NCBI GenBank assembly: GCA_020248265.1
Contig: JADCHX010000021.1
Location: forward strand, 1-64,000
Reading direction: 5' to 3'
Source: Rhodocyclaceae bacterium
Lineage (GTDB): Bacteria > Pseudomonadota > Gammaproteobacteria > Burkholderiales > CAIKXV01
Length of the DNA stretch: 64,000 nucleotides
Shown here one piece after another: positions 19,616-28,456 of this stretch (positions within the stretch are counted from its first letter, which is position 1; every line of letters starts with the position of its first letter). Made by a program: the position numbers and the translations under genes. Below the pieces are notes generated by a model, which worked only from the letters and a program-made list of their open reading frames with translations, was not told the origin of the DNA and made no database searches.

Positions 19616-20730
19616 TCGGCGTACCGCGGGAGATCAAGAGTGACGAGTATCGGGTCGGGCTGACGCCGGAGAGCGTGAAGTCGCTGGTGTCGCACGGGCA
19701 TCGGGTGCTGGTCGAGACCGGCGCCGGGCTCGGCATCGGCGCGGGTGACGCCGACTACGCAGCCGTCGGTGCCACGGTCGCCGCGACCGCGTCTTCGGTC
19801 TGGGCAACCGCCGACCTGATCGTCAAGGTGAAGGAGCCGCAGCCCGACGAGCGGCGGCAATTGCGCGCGGGGCAGGTCCTGTTCACTTACCTGCACCTGG
19901 CCAGCGATGCCGCGCAGGCGCAGGACCTGGCTGATAGCGGCGCCACCTGCATCGCCTACGAGACGGTGACCGATGTGCAGGGCCGGTTACCGCTGCTGGC
20001 ACCGATGTCCGAGGTGGCTGGACGCATGTCGATCCAGGTCGGTGCGCATTTCCTCGAGGCGACACAGGGCGGGCGCGGTGTGCTGCTTGCCGGCGCAACC
20101 GGGGTCGATCCGGCGAAGGTCGTGGTGCTTGGCGCCGGCGTCTCCGGCAACAACGCCGCCCGGGTGGCCGCTGCGATGGGGGCAGAAGTGACCGTGCTCG
20201 ACCGCAGCGCAGCGGCCCTCGCCCGGCTCGATGCGCTGACCGGCGGCACCGTGCGCGGGGTGCTGGCAGACGCAGACGCGATCGCAAGGCATGTGGTGCA
20301 GGCTGACCTCGTCGTCGGCGCGGTGCTGGTGCCGGGCGATGCCGCGCCCAGGCTGATCGATCGCAACCTGCTCGGCCGGATGCAGCGCGGTGCGGTGATC
20401 GTCGACATCGCGATCGACCAGGGCGGATGCTGCGAGACCTCGCACCCGACGACGCACCGGGCGCCGACCTTCGTCGTCGACGGCATCGTGCACTACTGTG
20501 TGGCCAACATGCCGGGCGCCGTGCCGCGCACCTCCACCTATGCGCTCAACCATGCCACCGCGCCGTTCGTGCTCGCACTTGCCGAGCGGGGCGCCACGGC
20601 TGCGCTGCGCCACGACCCGCACCTGCGCGCGGGCCTCAACGTGCATCGTGGACAGGTCACGCATTCCGGGGTGGCCCATGCACTGGGCATGGCCGCCATC
20701 GACCCGCTCACTGCAATCGGCCAGCCGTGA
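19609..20730 (+). CDS. ald: Alanine dehydrogenase
   Basis: A 373-residue NAD-dependent L-alanine dehydrogenase. PREIKSDEYRVGLTPE carries the pyruvate-binding Arg and YLHLAS the catalytic His. The NAD site is VVVLGAGVSGNNAARVAAAMGAEV and the late segment is VDIAIDQGGCCETS. It reversibly deaminates alanine to pyruvate and ammonium. GTG 19609 has a strong AAGGAGG five bases upstream and overlaps the synthetase stop by 7 bases. The pair may channel amino-acid-derived carboxylates into acyl-CoA. Confidence 0.92.
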   Translation: MLIGVPREIKSDEYRVGLTPESVKSLVSHGHRVLVETGAGLGIGAGDADYAAVGATVAATASSVWATADLIVKVKEPQPDERRQLRAGQVLFTYLHLASDAAQAQDLADSGATCIAYETVTDVQGRLPLLAPMSEVAGRMSIQVGAHFLEATQGGRGVLLAGATGVDPAKVVVLGAGVSGNNAARVAAAMGAEVTVLDRSAAALARLDALTGGTVRGVLADADAIARHVVQADLVVGAVLVPGDAAPRLIDRNLLGRMQRGAVIVDIAIDQGGCCETSHPTTHRAPTFVVDGIVHYCVANMPGAVPRTSTYALNHATAPFVLALAERGATAALRHDPHLRAGLNVHRGQVTHSGVAHALGMAAIDPLTAIGQP

Positions 20731-20733
20731 TTG

Positions 20734-21762
20734 CTATTGCCGGATCCCCGCATCCCGCATCGCCTTGCCCCACTTGGCGATCTCCGCCTTGTGGAAGGCG
20801 CTGAACTCCTCGGCGCTGCTGCCGATGCCCTCGATACCCAGGCCGGCAAAGGTCTCCGCGGTATCCGGCGCCTTCACTGCCTTGATCACCGCAGTGGTCA
20901 GCGCCTGTGCGATCGGACGCGGCAGCGCCGCCGGCCCGCACATCCCCTGCCAGCTCACGCCTTCGAAGCCCGGCACGCCGCTGTCGGCGATCGGCGGCAG
21001 GGAAGGCATCAACGGTGAGCGGGTGCGCTTCGAGACGCCCAGTGCACGCACGCGGCCCGACTTGATGTGCTGCACCGATGCGCTGATCGAATCGAACATC
21101 ATCTGCAGGTTGCCGGCGAGCAGGTCGTTGGTGGCCGGTGCCGTGCCCTTGTAGGGCACGTGCGTGGCCTTGATGCCGGTCATCGAGACGAAGATCTCGG
21201 TGATCAGGTGCGATGCCGAGCCGATGCCGGCCGATCCGAAGCTGATCCAGCCCGGCTTGCTGCGGGCGATCGACACCAGTTCCTGCACGCTCGTGGCGGG
21301 CGAGTTGACCGGCACCAGCAGCACGAACGGGGCACCCGAGACCAGCGACAACGGGGTGAGGTCGCGGATGGGGTCGTACTTCACCTTCGAGAGCAGCGGG
21401 TTGAACACCGCCACGCTCGAGGTGCATAGCAGGATCGTGTGGCCGTCGGGCCGCGCGACGGTGGTGAGTTCGGCCGCGATCGAGCCACCTGCACCCGACC
21501 GGTTGTCGACCACCACCGTCTGTCGCAGGTCTTCGCCCATCTTCTGCGCGACGATGCGAGCGACGATGTCGGCGACGCCACCGGGCGCGAACGGCACGAT
21601 CATCCGCAGCGGTCGGTCGGGGAAGCCTGCGGGCTGGGCTGCTGCCGTACGCGCCGGCACCAGGGGCGCGGCAGCGAGCATGGCGGCGGTCACGAGCGCG
21701 GGGGTGGATTGCAGCAGGGTCGGCGGTCGCCGCGAGTATCGGCGTCTTAGCGGGCGTGGCAT
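20734..21762 (-). CDS. Bug-family substrate-binding protein
   Basis: A 342-residue protein with a long basic N-terminus (MPRPLRRRYSRRPPTLLQS) before a hydrophobic core and cleavage near TAAAQPA. Landmarks: RPLRMIVPFAPGGVADIVAR, DNRSGAGGSIAAEL, RPDGHTILL, HVPYKGTAPA and MPSLPPIADSG. ATG 21762 follows GAGGAGG. It converges with ald (3-bp gap) and is divergent from an enoyl-CoA hydratase gene. Confidence 0.9.
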   Translation of the reverse strand: MPRPLRRRYSRRPPTLLQSTPALVTAAMLAAAPLVPARTAAAQPAGFPDRPLRMIVPFAPGGVADIVARIVAQKMGEDLRQTVVVDNRSGAGGSIAAELTTVARPDGHTILLCTSSVAVFNPLLSKVKYDPIRDLTPLSLVSGAPFVLLVPVNSPATSVQELVSIARSKPGWISFGSAGIGSASHLITEIFVSMTGIKATHVPYKGTAPATNDLLAGNLQMMFDSISASVQHIKSGRVRALGVSKRTRSPLMPSLPPIADSGVPGFEGVSWQGMCGPAALPRPIAQALTTAVIKAVKAPDTAETFAGLGIEGIGSSAEEFSAFHKAEIAKWGKAMRDAGIRQ

Positions 21763-21888
21763 CGGGATCTGGCCTCCTCGGTGGCAGTATGGCATGGGCG
21801 GGTATCCTGATCCGCATCGCCGACCCGCATCGACAGCTGCCGCGTGCGTGGATACGATCGCGCGCAACGCATACGAAAGGATGACGCG

Positions 21889-22689
21889 ATGCCTGCACCG
21901 CATTCACTGACCACCGACGTCAAGCGCGTATCCATCGAGGATGGTGTTGCGCTGGTGACACTGACCCGTCCCCACGTGATGAACGCGGTGAACCTGCAGC
22001 TGCGTGCAGAGATCATCGATTTCGCGCGCGAGCTCGACGCCGACCCGTCCGTCGCCGTCGTGGTGATCACCGGCGAGGGCGACCGGGCCTTCTGCGCGGG
22101 CGCAGACCTGAAGGAGCGTGGGCAGCGCAGCGTGCAGCAGCTCTACGACGAACGCCGCTTCTTCCGTAACCGCTGGGTGAACTCGGTGGCTTCGATGGCC
22201 AAGCCGACCATCGCCGCGATCAACGGCTACTGCCTCGGCGGCGGTTTCGAACTCGCGCTGCAATGCGACCTGCGCATCGCCTCCGACAATGCGACCTTCG
22301 CGCTGCCGGAGGTCGGGCTGGGTTTCCTGCCCGGCGCCGGCGGCACGCAGCGGTTGCCGCGTGCGGTCGGTCTGCAGAAGGCGAAGGAGCTGATCTTCAC
22401 CGGCCGGCGCTTCGATGCGCACGAGGCCGAGCGGCTGGGCATCGTGCTGCGCGTGGTGCCACGGCCGGAACTGATGGCCGTGACGATGGAGCTCGCCCGG
22501 TCGATCGCACGCCAGCCGCGCATGTCGCTGATCCAGGCCAAGATCGCACTGAACGCGTCGCAGGAGACGATGCTCTCCGGCGGGTTGCAGGCCGAGAACG
22601 AGGCCTGGCTGCCGTGCCTGCTGTCGGATGCGTGGAAGGGGCAGGTGGCGAAGTTCGGGGAGAAGGGTGCAGAGAAGGGCGGGGGCTGA
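21889..22689 (+). CDS. Enoyl-CoA hydratase/isomerase family protein
   Basis: A 266-residue crotonase-fold enzyme. The oxyanion-hole segment is FCAGADLKERG; GGGFELALQCD and LPEVGLGFLPGAGGTQRLPR carry the two glutamates used by true hydratases. It should hydrate a 2-enoyl-CoA in fatty- or aromatic-acid degradation. ATG 21889 follows AAGG with 8-bp spacing. It lies near the acyl-CoA synthetase but on its own promoter, divergent from a Bug gene. Confidence 0.9.
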   Translation: MPAPHSLTTDVKRVSIEDGVALVTLTRPHVMNAVNLQLRAEIIDFARELDADPSVAVVVITGEGDRAFCAGADLKERGQRSVQQLYDERRFFRNRWVNSVASMAKPTIAAINGYCLGGGFELALQCDLRIASDNATFALPEVGLGFLPGAGGTQRLPRAVGLQKAKELIFTGRRFDAHEAERLGIVLRVVPRPELMAVTMELARSIARQPRMSLIQAKIALNASQETMLSGGLQAENEAWLPCLLSDAWKGQVAKFGEKGAEKGGG

Positions 22690-22711
22690 TGCCGGCGCGC
22701 CTGCGCCGGCA
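22690..22711. terminator. Bidirectional hairpin between convergent genes
   Basis: TGCCGGCGC (22690-22698) and GCGCCGGCA (22703-22711) form a perfect 9-bp stem with a 4-nt loop between the hydratase stop and the small membrane-protein stop. No U-run follows, but position and stability fit a two-way terminator. Confidence 0.45.
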
Positions 22712-22716
22712 GGCCG

Positions 22717-22962
22717 TTACCCGTGCCGGGCGCTGCGCTGCCGCTGCGCGCGCTTGTAGAGCATCGTGTAGAACCCGGTGAACATCAGGATCGGCCACAG
22801 GAAGACGCTGATCGCGACCCACATGGTCCGGCCGTCCATCGGACCGCGTTCGCCGTTGTCGCTGCGAGAGACAGTACCCTCGCTGAACAGATGGCGGACC
22901 GGGTAGGTGGTCAGGCCGAACAGTGCACCGAAGACGAGAAACGAAATGATGATGCTGTTCAT
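22717..22962 (-). CDS. Small inner-membrane protein, unknown function
   Basis: An 81-residue protein with two predicted transmembrane segments: SIIISFLVFGALFGLTTY near the N-terminus and WVAISVFLWPILMFTGFY near the C-terminus, joined by a polar loop (FSEGTVSRSDNGERGP). The C-terminus is basic (KRAQRQRSARH). ATG 22962 follows GGGAG. I do not recognise the family. It is monocistronic, facing the hydratase gene. Confidence 0.65.
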   Translation of the reverse strand: MNSIIISFLVFGALFGLTTYPVRHLFSEGTVSRSDNGERGPMDGRTMWVAISVFLWPILMFTGFYTMLYKRAQRQRSARHG

Positions 22963-23112
22963 GATGCGGCTCCCGTTGTGAGCACGCGCAGGCTGGCGGC
23001 GTGCGTGGCGGAAGTCTGACACGCTGGATGGACAATTGCACCTGTCAAATTCGTATGACAGTCGGCATGAAGACATCTTCCGGTGCGTCAGAACAGCGAT
23101 GCCGCGCCGCGG

Positions 23113-24087
23113 TCACTCCACCTTGATGTTCGCGCTCGCGACGATCTTGCGGAACTTCTCGACCTCGCTGCGGATGTGCGCATCGAACTGGTCCGGCGAC
23201 AGCGGTGCCGGTTCCGCGCCCAGGGTGGCCAGCCGTGCCTTGATCTCGGGCAGTTCCATCGAGCGCACGATCTCCTGGTTGAGCCGGTTCACGATCGCAC
23301 GCGGCGTGCGTGCCGTGGTCAGGATGCCGAACCACGGGTCGAACGCATAGCCCTTCACGCCCGATTCGCCGATGGTCGGCACGTCGGGCAGTGCGCTGGC
23401 GCGGGCGCCGGTGGTAGTCGCGATCGCGAGCAGCTTGCCGCTGTTGACCAATGGCACCACGTTCAGCACCGGCGACAGGTTGAAGGTGATGGTGCCGGTC
23501 ATCGTCGCGGTCATCGCCTCGGGGATGCCCTTGAACGGCACATGCGTGACGTCGATGCCGGCGAGGTTCTTCAGCAGTTCGCCCGCGAGGTGGTTGGCGC
23601 TGCCGATGCCCGGCGTCGAATAGGTGAGGGTGCCAGGCTTGGCCTTGGCCAGAGAGATGATGTCCTTGACCGACTTGATGCCCGAAGCGGGTGCCACGAC
23701 CAGGATGCTGGGCACGTTCGCGAAGCGGGTGATGCCGGCGAAGTCTTTCAGCGTGTCGTAGGGAAGGCTCTTGTAGAGCGCCGCCGACACCGCATGGCCG
23801 GCCGACACCGACAGCAGCGTGTGCCCGTCCGGCGTCGCCTTGGCCACGATCTCGGCCGCGACGATGCCGCCGGCGCTGGGCCGGTTGTCGACGATCACCG
23901 GCTGGCCCCAGGCTTCGGTCATCCGCTGGCCGGCGATGCGCGGCAGCAGGTCGGCGGTGCTGCCGGCGGAGAAGCCGACGAGGATGCGGATCGGGCGTTT
24001 GGGGTAGTCGGGGGCGGTACCCTGTGCAAGGGCGCCCGAGGCCATTGCGAGCAGCAGCATCAACGTGGTCATCCGGCAGTGGGTCAT
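23113..24087 (-). CDS. Bug-family substrate-binding protein
   Basis: A 324-residue protein with signal peptide (cleavage near SGALAQ). Landmarks are RPIRILVGFSAGSTADLLPR (AGS replaces the common PGG), DNRPSAGGIVAAEI, PDGHTLLS, HVPFKGIPEA and LPDVPTIGESG. The ligand-loop changes suggest a distinct substrate. ATG 24087 is preferred because GGAG lies 9 bases upstream; the frame is open to 24129. It is the last gene of a minus-strand series Bug-Bug-PhyH-SDR-slyX-Bug. Confidence 0.88.
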   Translation of the reverse strand: MTHCRMTTLMLLLAMASGALAQGTAPDYPKRPIRILVGFSAGSTADLLPRIAGQRMTEAWGQPVIVDNRPSAGGIVAAEIVAKATPDGHTLLSVSAGHAVSAALYKSLPYDTLKDFAGITRFANVPSILVVAPASGIKSVKDIISLAKAKPGTLTYSTPGIGSANHLAGELLKNLAGIDVTHVPFKGIPEAMTATMTGTITFNLSPVLNVVPLVNSGKLLAIATTTGARASALPDVPTIGESGVKGYAFDPWFGILTTARTPRAIVNRLNQEIVRSMELPEIKARLATLGAEPAPLSPDQFDAHIRSEVEKFRKIVASANIKVE

Positions 24088-24128
24088 GCGAGGGTTCTCC
24101 GTCATGTTGCGCCCAACCGGCGCCTGCA

Positions 24129-24371
24129 TCAGTAGTGCGGCGGCACTTCCTGCCTCGTGCCGTCGCCTGCACCATCCTGCTCGCCCAGCTCCTCCACCTG
24201 CCCGCGCAGCCGCATCAGTTCGCGGGCCAGCGCCTCGATCTGCTGCTGCTGTCGCGCCACCGTGCGGTTCAGTTCATCGGCCAGGTCTTCGGTGAAACTC
24301 GCCTTGACCTCGAGCGCCATCAGGCGCTCGACGATACCGGCGTTCTCGGTGCTGTCGCCCGCGTCGGCCAT
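24129..24371 (-). CDS. slyX: SlyX family protein
   Basis: An 80-residue coiled-coil protein: VERLMALEVKASFTEDLADELNRTVARQQQQIEALARELMRL, ending in PPHY, the conserved SlyX C-terminus. SlyX is widespread in proteobacteria but its function is unknown. Unusually, its ATG overlaps the stop of an SDR gene by one base, so it is translated as part of a catabolic operon rather than as a lone gene. Confidence 0.9.
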   Translation of the reverse strand: MADAGDSTENAGIVERLMALEVKASFTEDLADELNRTVARQQQQIEALARELMRLRGQVEELGEQDGAGDGTRQEVPPHY

Positions 24372-25144
24372 CAGTGGTTGATGTATCCGCCATCCACGCA
24401 GATATCTTCGCCCTGCAGGAAGGCGGGGGCATCGGTGGCAAGGAAGAAGGCGACATCGGCGATCTCGCCCGGCTCGCCGAGCCGGCCGAGCGGCACGTAC
24501 TGGCTGACGCGGCGGGCCATCTCTTCCGGTTCGGTGCGCAGGCGGTCGATCAGCGGCTGGGTCTTGATCGGCCCGGGGCTGACCGAGTTCACCTGGATGT
24601 TGTCCTTGCCCAGTTCGTAGGCCATCGACTTGGTGAGGTGCAGCAGCGCTGCCTTGGTCAGGCCGTAGAGCGCGCGCTTCGCGTAGGTCACATGGCCGAG
24701 CTGGCTGGCGATATGGATGATGCGGCCGCCGCCCTGCGCACGCATGATCGGCACCACCGCCTGGCTGGCGAAGAACGGCGTGGCGATGTTCACGCCGACC
24801 ACGGCGTCGAACTGCGCGCGGGTGTAGTCGCCGAAGTTGTACGGCGCGCGGATGCCGGCGTTGTTGACCAGCACGTCGATGCGGCCGAACCGCTTGTGCG
24901 CGTCGGCGATCATTGCCTCGGCGTTACCGGAGACGGAAAGATCGTAGATGCCGTACTCGATCGTCCCGGCCTCCGGATAGGCCCGGCACTCGGCCTGTGC
25001 GGTCTCGAGCTGCTCCTTCGTGCCTTCGGCAACGAGGAACACCGATGCACCGGCTTCGGCGAAGCGCCTGGCGATCGTGTTGCCGATGCCATGCTGCGTG
25101 GATGCGCCGGTGACGACGCAGAACCGGCCCTTCATCGATGCCAT
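24371..25144 (-). CDS. Short-chain dehydrogenase/reductase
   Basis: A 257-residue SDR. The nucleotide-binding turn is TGASTQHGIGNT (an extended version of TGxxxGIG). VLVNNAG is intact, and catalytic residues are the Ser in IIHIASQ and Tyr-Lys in YGLTKAA. The end GEDICVDGGYINH is typical. It oxidises or reduces a hydroxyl/carbonyl substrate with NAD(P). ATG 25144 follows AGGAGA. It lies between a dioxygenase gene and slyX in one operon, suggesting it oxidises the dioxygenase product. Confidence 0.88.
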   Translation of the reverse strand: MASMKGRFCVVTGASTQHGIGNTIARRFAEAGASVFLVAEGTKEQLETAQAECRAYPEAGTIEYGIYDLSVSGNAEAMIADAHKRFGRIDVLVNNAGIRAPYNFGDYTRAQFDAVVGVNIATPFFASQAVVPIMRAQGGGRIIHIASQLGHVTYAKRALYGLTKAALLHLTKSMAYELGKDNIQVNSVSPGPIKTQPLIDRLRTEPEEMARRVSQYVPLGRLGEPGEIADVAFFLATDAPAFLQGEDICVDGGYINH

Positions 25145-25157
25145 GGTGTCTCCTGGT

Positions 25158-26003
25158 TCAACGGGCTGCCGCGAATTCGCGCGCGCGGACTTCCACCTGC
25201 TCATCGCGGGCAGCGTAGTAACGCGCGACCGCATCGGTGCGGAAGACGGTTACCTCGGGATCGAAGTCGAAACGGACCCTCGGTTCGTGGTCGAAATGGT
25301 TGTAGCGGTCGACCCCGCGCATCAGCATGGCCGTGTGCCGGACCGAGCCGGTGCAGCGCACCGACGTCGGAATGTAGCTCACGCCGAGGCCGATGCGCCG
25401 GCGCGAGCTGTTATTCGGGTCGGAGTAGTGCACCAGCCGCGTGTGGTGCAGCGACATCTCGCCTGGCTGCAGCGGGATGGTCTTGACCACGCTGGAATCC
25501 ACCGGTTCGACGATGTGCTGTCCCTTGGACAGCAGGCTCCCGTCGCCGGGTGCCTCGGCATGGCGCAACTGCCCGAGCGTGTGGCTGCCCGGCAGGTAGT
25601 TGACGCTGCCGTTCTCCTCGACGCTGTCGGTCAACGCGATCCAGGCAGTCACCTGCACCGCCGGGTCGAGCGGGAAGTAGGTCGAGTCCTGGTGCCAGCC
25701 GACGAACGACGGATCGTTCGCGTTCTTGATCCAGACGGTCAGGTTGTAGAGCAGGATGTCGGGGCCGATCACGTCCTCGACCGCATCGAGCACGTTGCTG
25801 TCGTGGATCACCTCGTCCACCCACTTGAGCGACAGGTGGGCCTTGGTACGCAGCACCTTCTTGAACTCGGCGCCCATGGACCGCTCGCCAGCTTCCAGGC
25901 ATGACAGGTAGTGGGCTGCCTGCTGTGCGCTGAACACGCGGACCGGATGCGTGCAGCCCTCGGCTGCGTATTCCGTCGCCTGTGCTTCGGTCAGTCGCTT
26001 CAT
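25158..26003 (-). CDS. Phytanoyl-CoA dioxygenase (PhyH) family protein
   Basis: A 281-residue non-haem Fe(II)/2-oxoglutarate oxygenase. The iron ligands are His and Asp in GWHQDSTYF and the distal His in LHHTRLVHYSD, with the 2-oxoglutarate-binding Arg probably in SRRRIGLG. These enzymes hydroxylate fatty acyl-CoA or other small molecules. ATG 26003 follows GGAGG. Its start overlaps the stop of the upstream Bug gene by one base, and an SDR follows, so Bug uptake, hydroxylation and dehydrogenation may serve one substrate. Confidence 0.88.
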   Translation of the reverse strand: MKRLTEAQATEYAAEGCTHPVRVFSAQQAAHYLSCLEAGERSMGAEFKKVLRTKAHLSLKWVDEVIHDSNVLDAVEDVIGPDILLYNLTVWIKNANDPSFVGWHQDSTYFPLDPAVQVTAWIALTDSVEENGSVNYLPGSHTLGQLRHAEAPGDGSLLSKGQHIVEPVDSSVVKTIPLQPGEMSLHHTRLVHYSDPNNSSRRRIGLGVSYIPTSVRCTGSVRHTAMLMRGVDRYNHFDHEPRVRFDFDPEVTVFRTDAVARYYAARDEQVEVRAREFAAAR

Positions 26004-26998
26004 CAGGAACCTCCCTCGATCACGACATTCGCCTTCTTCACCACCGCCGACCACTTGCGCGTCTCTTCGCGGGCGAACGCAGCGAGCTGGGCGGGCGTGC
26101 CTCCGATCGGCTCCACGCCCAGTTCGGTGAACCGTGCACGCAGGTCGCGGTCGTTCGCCAGGATCGCACCCGTGGTCGCATTGAGCAGCGTGACGATCGA
26201 CGCGGGCGTGCCCGCAGGTGCCAGCAGCCCGAACCAGGAAAGCGACTCGTAGCCTGGCAGGCCAGCCTCCGCGAACGTGGGTACGTCGGGCAGGAGCGGC
26301 GAGCGCCGGCTGTCGGCCACCGCCAGCGCACGCAGCTTGCCTGCGCGAATCGGGCCGATCGCCGGCGGCAGGTCGTTGATCATCAGCTGCACCTCGCCTG
26401 CCATCAGTGCGACGCCGGCCGGGCCGCCGCCCTTGAACGGGATGTGCACGATGTCGGGCAGCTGCGCCACCATCTTGAACAGCTCGGCCGACAGGTGCAC
26501 CGAGGTGCCATTGCCCGAGGAGGCGATCGAGAGCTTGCCCGGCCGCGCCTTCGCGTACGCGATCAGCTCCTTCAGCGACGCCACTGGCAGGCCGGGCGTG
26601 GACATCAGCACGAACGGGCCCTTCGCCAGCAGTACGATCGGCGCGAGGTCGCGCGCGATGTCGTAGCCGAGCTTCGGGTACAGGCTCTCGTTGATCGCGA
26701 GCGTGCTGGTAGTGCCCAGCACCAGCGTGTAGCCGTCGCTGTTCGATTTGACCGCGATCGCAGTGCCGATGGTGCCACCGGCGCCGGCGCGGTTGTCGAT
26801 CAGGAACGGCTGGCCGAGCTTCTCGCCGAGCTTCTGGCCCAGCACGCGCGCGAGTACGTCGGTCGAGCCGCCCGGGGCGAACGGCACGATCAGCCGCACC
26901 GGCCGGTCGGGATAGGCGGCCGCAGCGGTGGCCTCGCCGCTGCCGGTCGCGAGAGCGAAGGAAAACGTCGCAGCCAGCAGCGTCGCCGGGATATTCAT
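26003..26998 (-). CDS. Bug-family substrate-binding protein
   Basis: A 331-residue protein; signal peptide ends near GSGEATAAAA. Landmarks: RPVRLIVPFAPGGSTDVLAR, DNRAGAGGTIGTAI, SDGYTLVLG, HIPFKGGGPA and LPDVPTFAEAGLPG. ATG 26998 is chosen over 27004 because GAGG is then six bases upstream. It overlaps the dioxygenase gene by one base and lies 26 bp after another Bug gene, so it is in the middle of the operon. Confidence 0.9.
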   Translation of the reverse strand: MNIPATLLAATFSFALATGSGEATAAAAYPDRPVRLIVPFAPGGSTDVLARVLGQKLGEKLGQPFLIDNRAGAGGTIGTAIAVKSNSDGYTLVLGTTSTLAINESLYPKLGYDIARDLAPIVLLAKGPFVLMSTPGLPVASLKELIAYAKARPGKLSIASSGNGTSVHLSAELFKMVAQLPDIVHIPFKGGGPAGVALMAGEVQLMINDLPPAIGPIRAGKLRALAVADSRRSPLLPDVPTFAEAGLPGYESLSWFGLLAPAGTPASIVTLLNATTGAILANDRDLRARFTELGVEPIGGTPAQLAAFAREETRKWSAVVKKANVVIEGGS

Positions 26999-27024
26999 GG
27001 GCATCCTCGAACCTGTGTGGTGCA

Positions 27025-28068
27025 TCACTCGGCCTTGATGCCCGCGCTGCGGATCAGTTTGCCCCAGCGCTGCGAGTCGGCGGCGATGTAGGTGGAAAAC
27101 GCATCGGGACTGCTGGAAACCGGCATCACGCCGAACTCGACCATGCGCCTGCGTACGTCCTCCGCCTGCAGCGCACTGACGGCTTCGGTATTCACCCGGG
27201 CGATGATCTCGGCCGGGGTGCCGGCTGGCGCGAACAGTCCGTACCAGCTGACCGACTCGTAACCGGGCAGCCCGGCCTCGGCGATGGTTGGTATCTGTGG
27301 CAGCAGCTCGAAGCGCTTCGACGAAGTGAGGCCGAGCGCACGCAGCCGGTTGCTGCGGATCGGGCCGATCGCGGTCGCCACGGTCGAGAAGCCTGAATCG
27401 ACATGGCCCGCCAGGAGGTCGGTCATCGCCGGTGCGCCGCCCTTGTAGGGGATGTGCGTCATCCGGATGCCGGCCATGCTCATGAACAGTTCGGTGGCGA
27501 TGTGATCGGAGGCGCCGGTACCGCCGGAGGCGAAGGTCAGCTTGCCCGGGCTGGACTTCGCCAGCGCGATGTACTCCTTCACCGACTTCACCGGCAGTGC
27601 CGGGTGCACGCACAGTATGTTCAGCGCATGGCCGACCGGGGTGATCGGCGCGAGGTCTTTCAGCGGGTCGAACGACATGCGTGCATACATGTGGGGATTG
27701 ATCGCCACCTGCCCGGACGTGGCCATCACCAGCGTGTAGCCGTCGGGCGCCGCCCGGGTCACCAGCTCGACCCCGAGGTTGCCGCCAGCGCCGCCGCGGT
27801 TGTCGATCAGCACCTGCTGGCCGAGCCTGGGCGACATGGCTTGCGCGACGGTGCGCGCGCTCAGGTCGACGGCGCCGCCGGGCGCGAACGGCACCACGAG
27901 ACGGATCGGACGCGCGGGCCAGGACTGTGGCTGTGCGTGCGCCGCACTGAAAGTCATGACGGCTGACAGCACTGCGATCAACGAACCCGGAAAGGCCGAT
28001 CGTCCGCACGCGCTCGGTGCGGACCCGGACGTGACGGCAAGGCGCATCCTGCGCACGGTATGGATCAT
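27025..28068 (-). CDS. Bug-family substrate-binding protein
   Basis: A 347-residue protein with a longer N-region before the hydrophobic segment (LIAVLSAVMTFSAAHAQ). Landmarks: RPIRLVVPFAPGGAVDLSAR, DNRGGAGGNLGVEL, PDGYTLVMA, HIPYKGGAPA and LPQIPTIAEAGLPG. ATG 28068 is used; ATG 28047 is an alternative and neither has a strong ribosome-binding site. It is probably the first gene of the Bug-Bug-PhyH-SDR-slyX-Bug series. Confidence 0.88.
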   Translation of the reverse strand: MIHTVRRMRLAVTSGSAPSACGRSAFPGSLIAVLSAVMTFSAAHAQPQSWPARPIRLVVPFAPGGAVDLSARTVAQAMSPRLGQQVLIDNRGGAGGNLGVELVTRAAPDGYTLVMATSGQVAINPHMYARMSFDPLKDLAPITPVGHALNILCVHPALPVKSVKEYIALAKSSPGKLTFASGGTGASDHIATELFMSMAGIRMTHIPYKGGAPAMTDLLAGHVDSGFSTVATAIGPIRSNRLRALGLTSSKRFELLPQIPTIAEAGLPGYESVSWYGLFAPAGTPAEIIARVNTEAVSALQAEDVRRRMVEFGVMPVSSSPDAFSTYIAADSQRWGKLIRSAGIKAE

Positions 28069-28123
28069 CAGAAAAGTATGCGGCGACACGCGTTGCACGG
28101 CAAGCCATACCTGTGGGACCGTT

Positions 28124-28456
28124 TCATCCCTGAGTGTCCGGCTCCTGCATCCATTCCGGAATGTCCTGTCGACTGTGAAGTACCCGCCACACATCGATGT
28201 ACTCCGCGCGCTCTGCATAAAACACCAGATACGGGAAGCGTGCCAGCGGCCGGCAGCGCAGTCCCGGCAATCCCAGCTCGTGTGCATAGCGGGGTGACCC
28301 GATGGCCGGATGGACGGCCAGCCGTGCATATGCCTGCTCCAGCGCGGCGATGAATCCGAGGGCAGCCTGCGCAGCATCGGCGTCGATGTAGTGCCGAACC
28401 GCCTCTTCCGCGTCCTCGGTGGCGCGCGGACGCGGAATCACCGGCTTGCCCTTCAC
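28124..28456 (-). CDS. parE: ParE-family toxin
   Basis: A 110-residue RelE/ParE-superfamily protein: RATEDAEEAVRHYIDAD at the N-terminus, LGLPGLRCRPLARFPYLVFYA in the centre and VWRVLHSRQDIPEWM at the end. The LHxRQDIP ending is characteristic of ParE toxins that poison DNA gyrase. Its ATG overlaps the parD stop by 4 bases. Confidence 0.9.
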   Translation of the reverse strand: MKGKPVIPRPRATEDAEEAVRHYIDADAAQAALGFIAALEQAYARLAVHPAIGSPRYAHELGLPGLRCRPLARFPYLVFYAERAEYIDVWRVLHSRQDIPEWMQEPDTQG

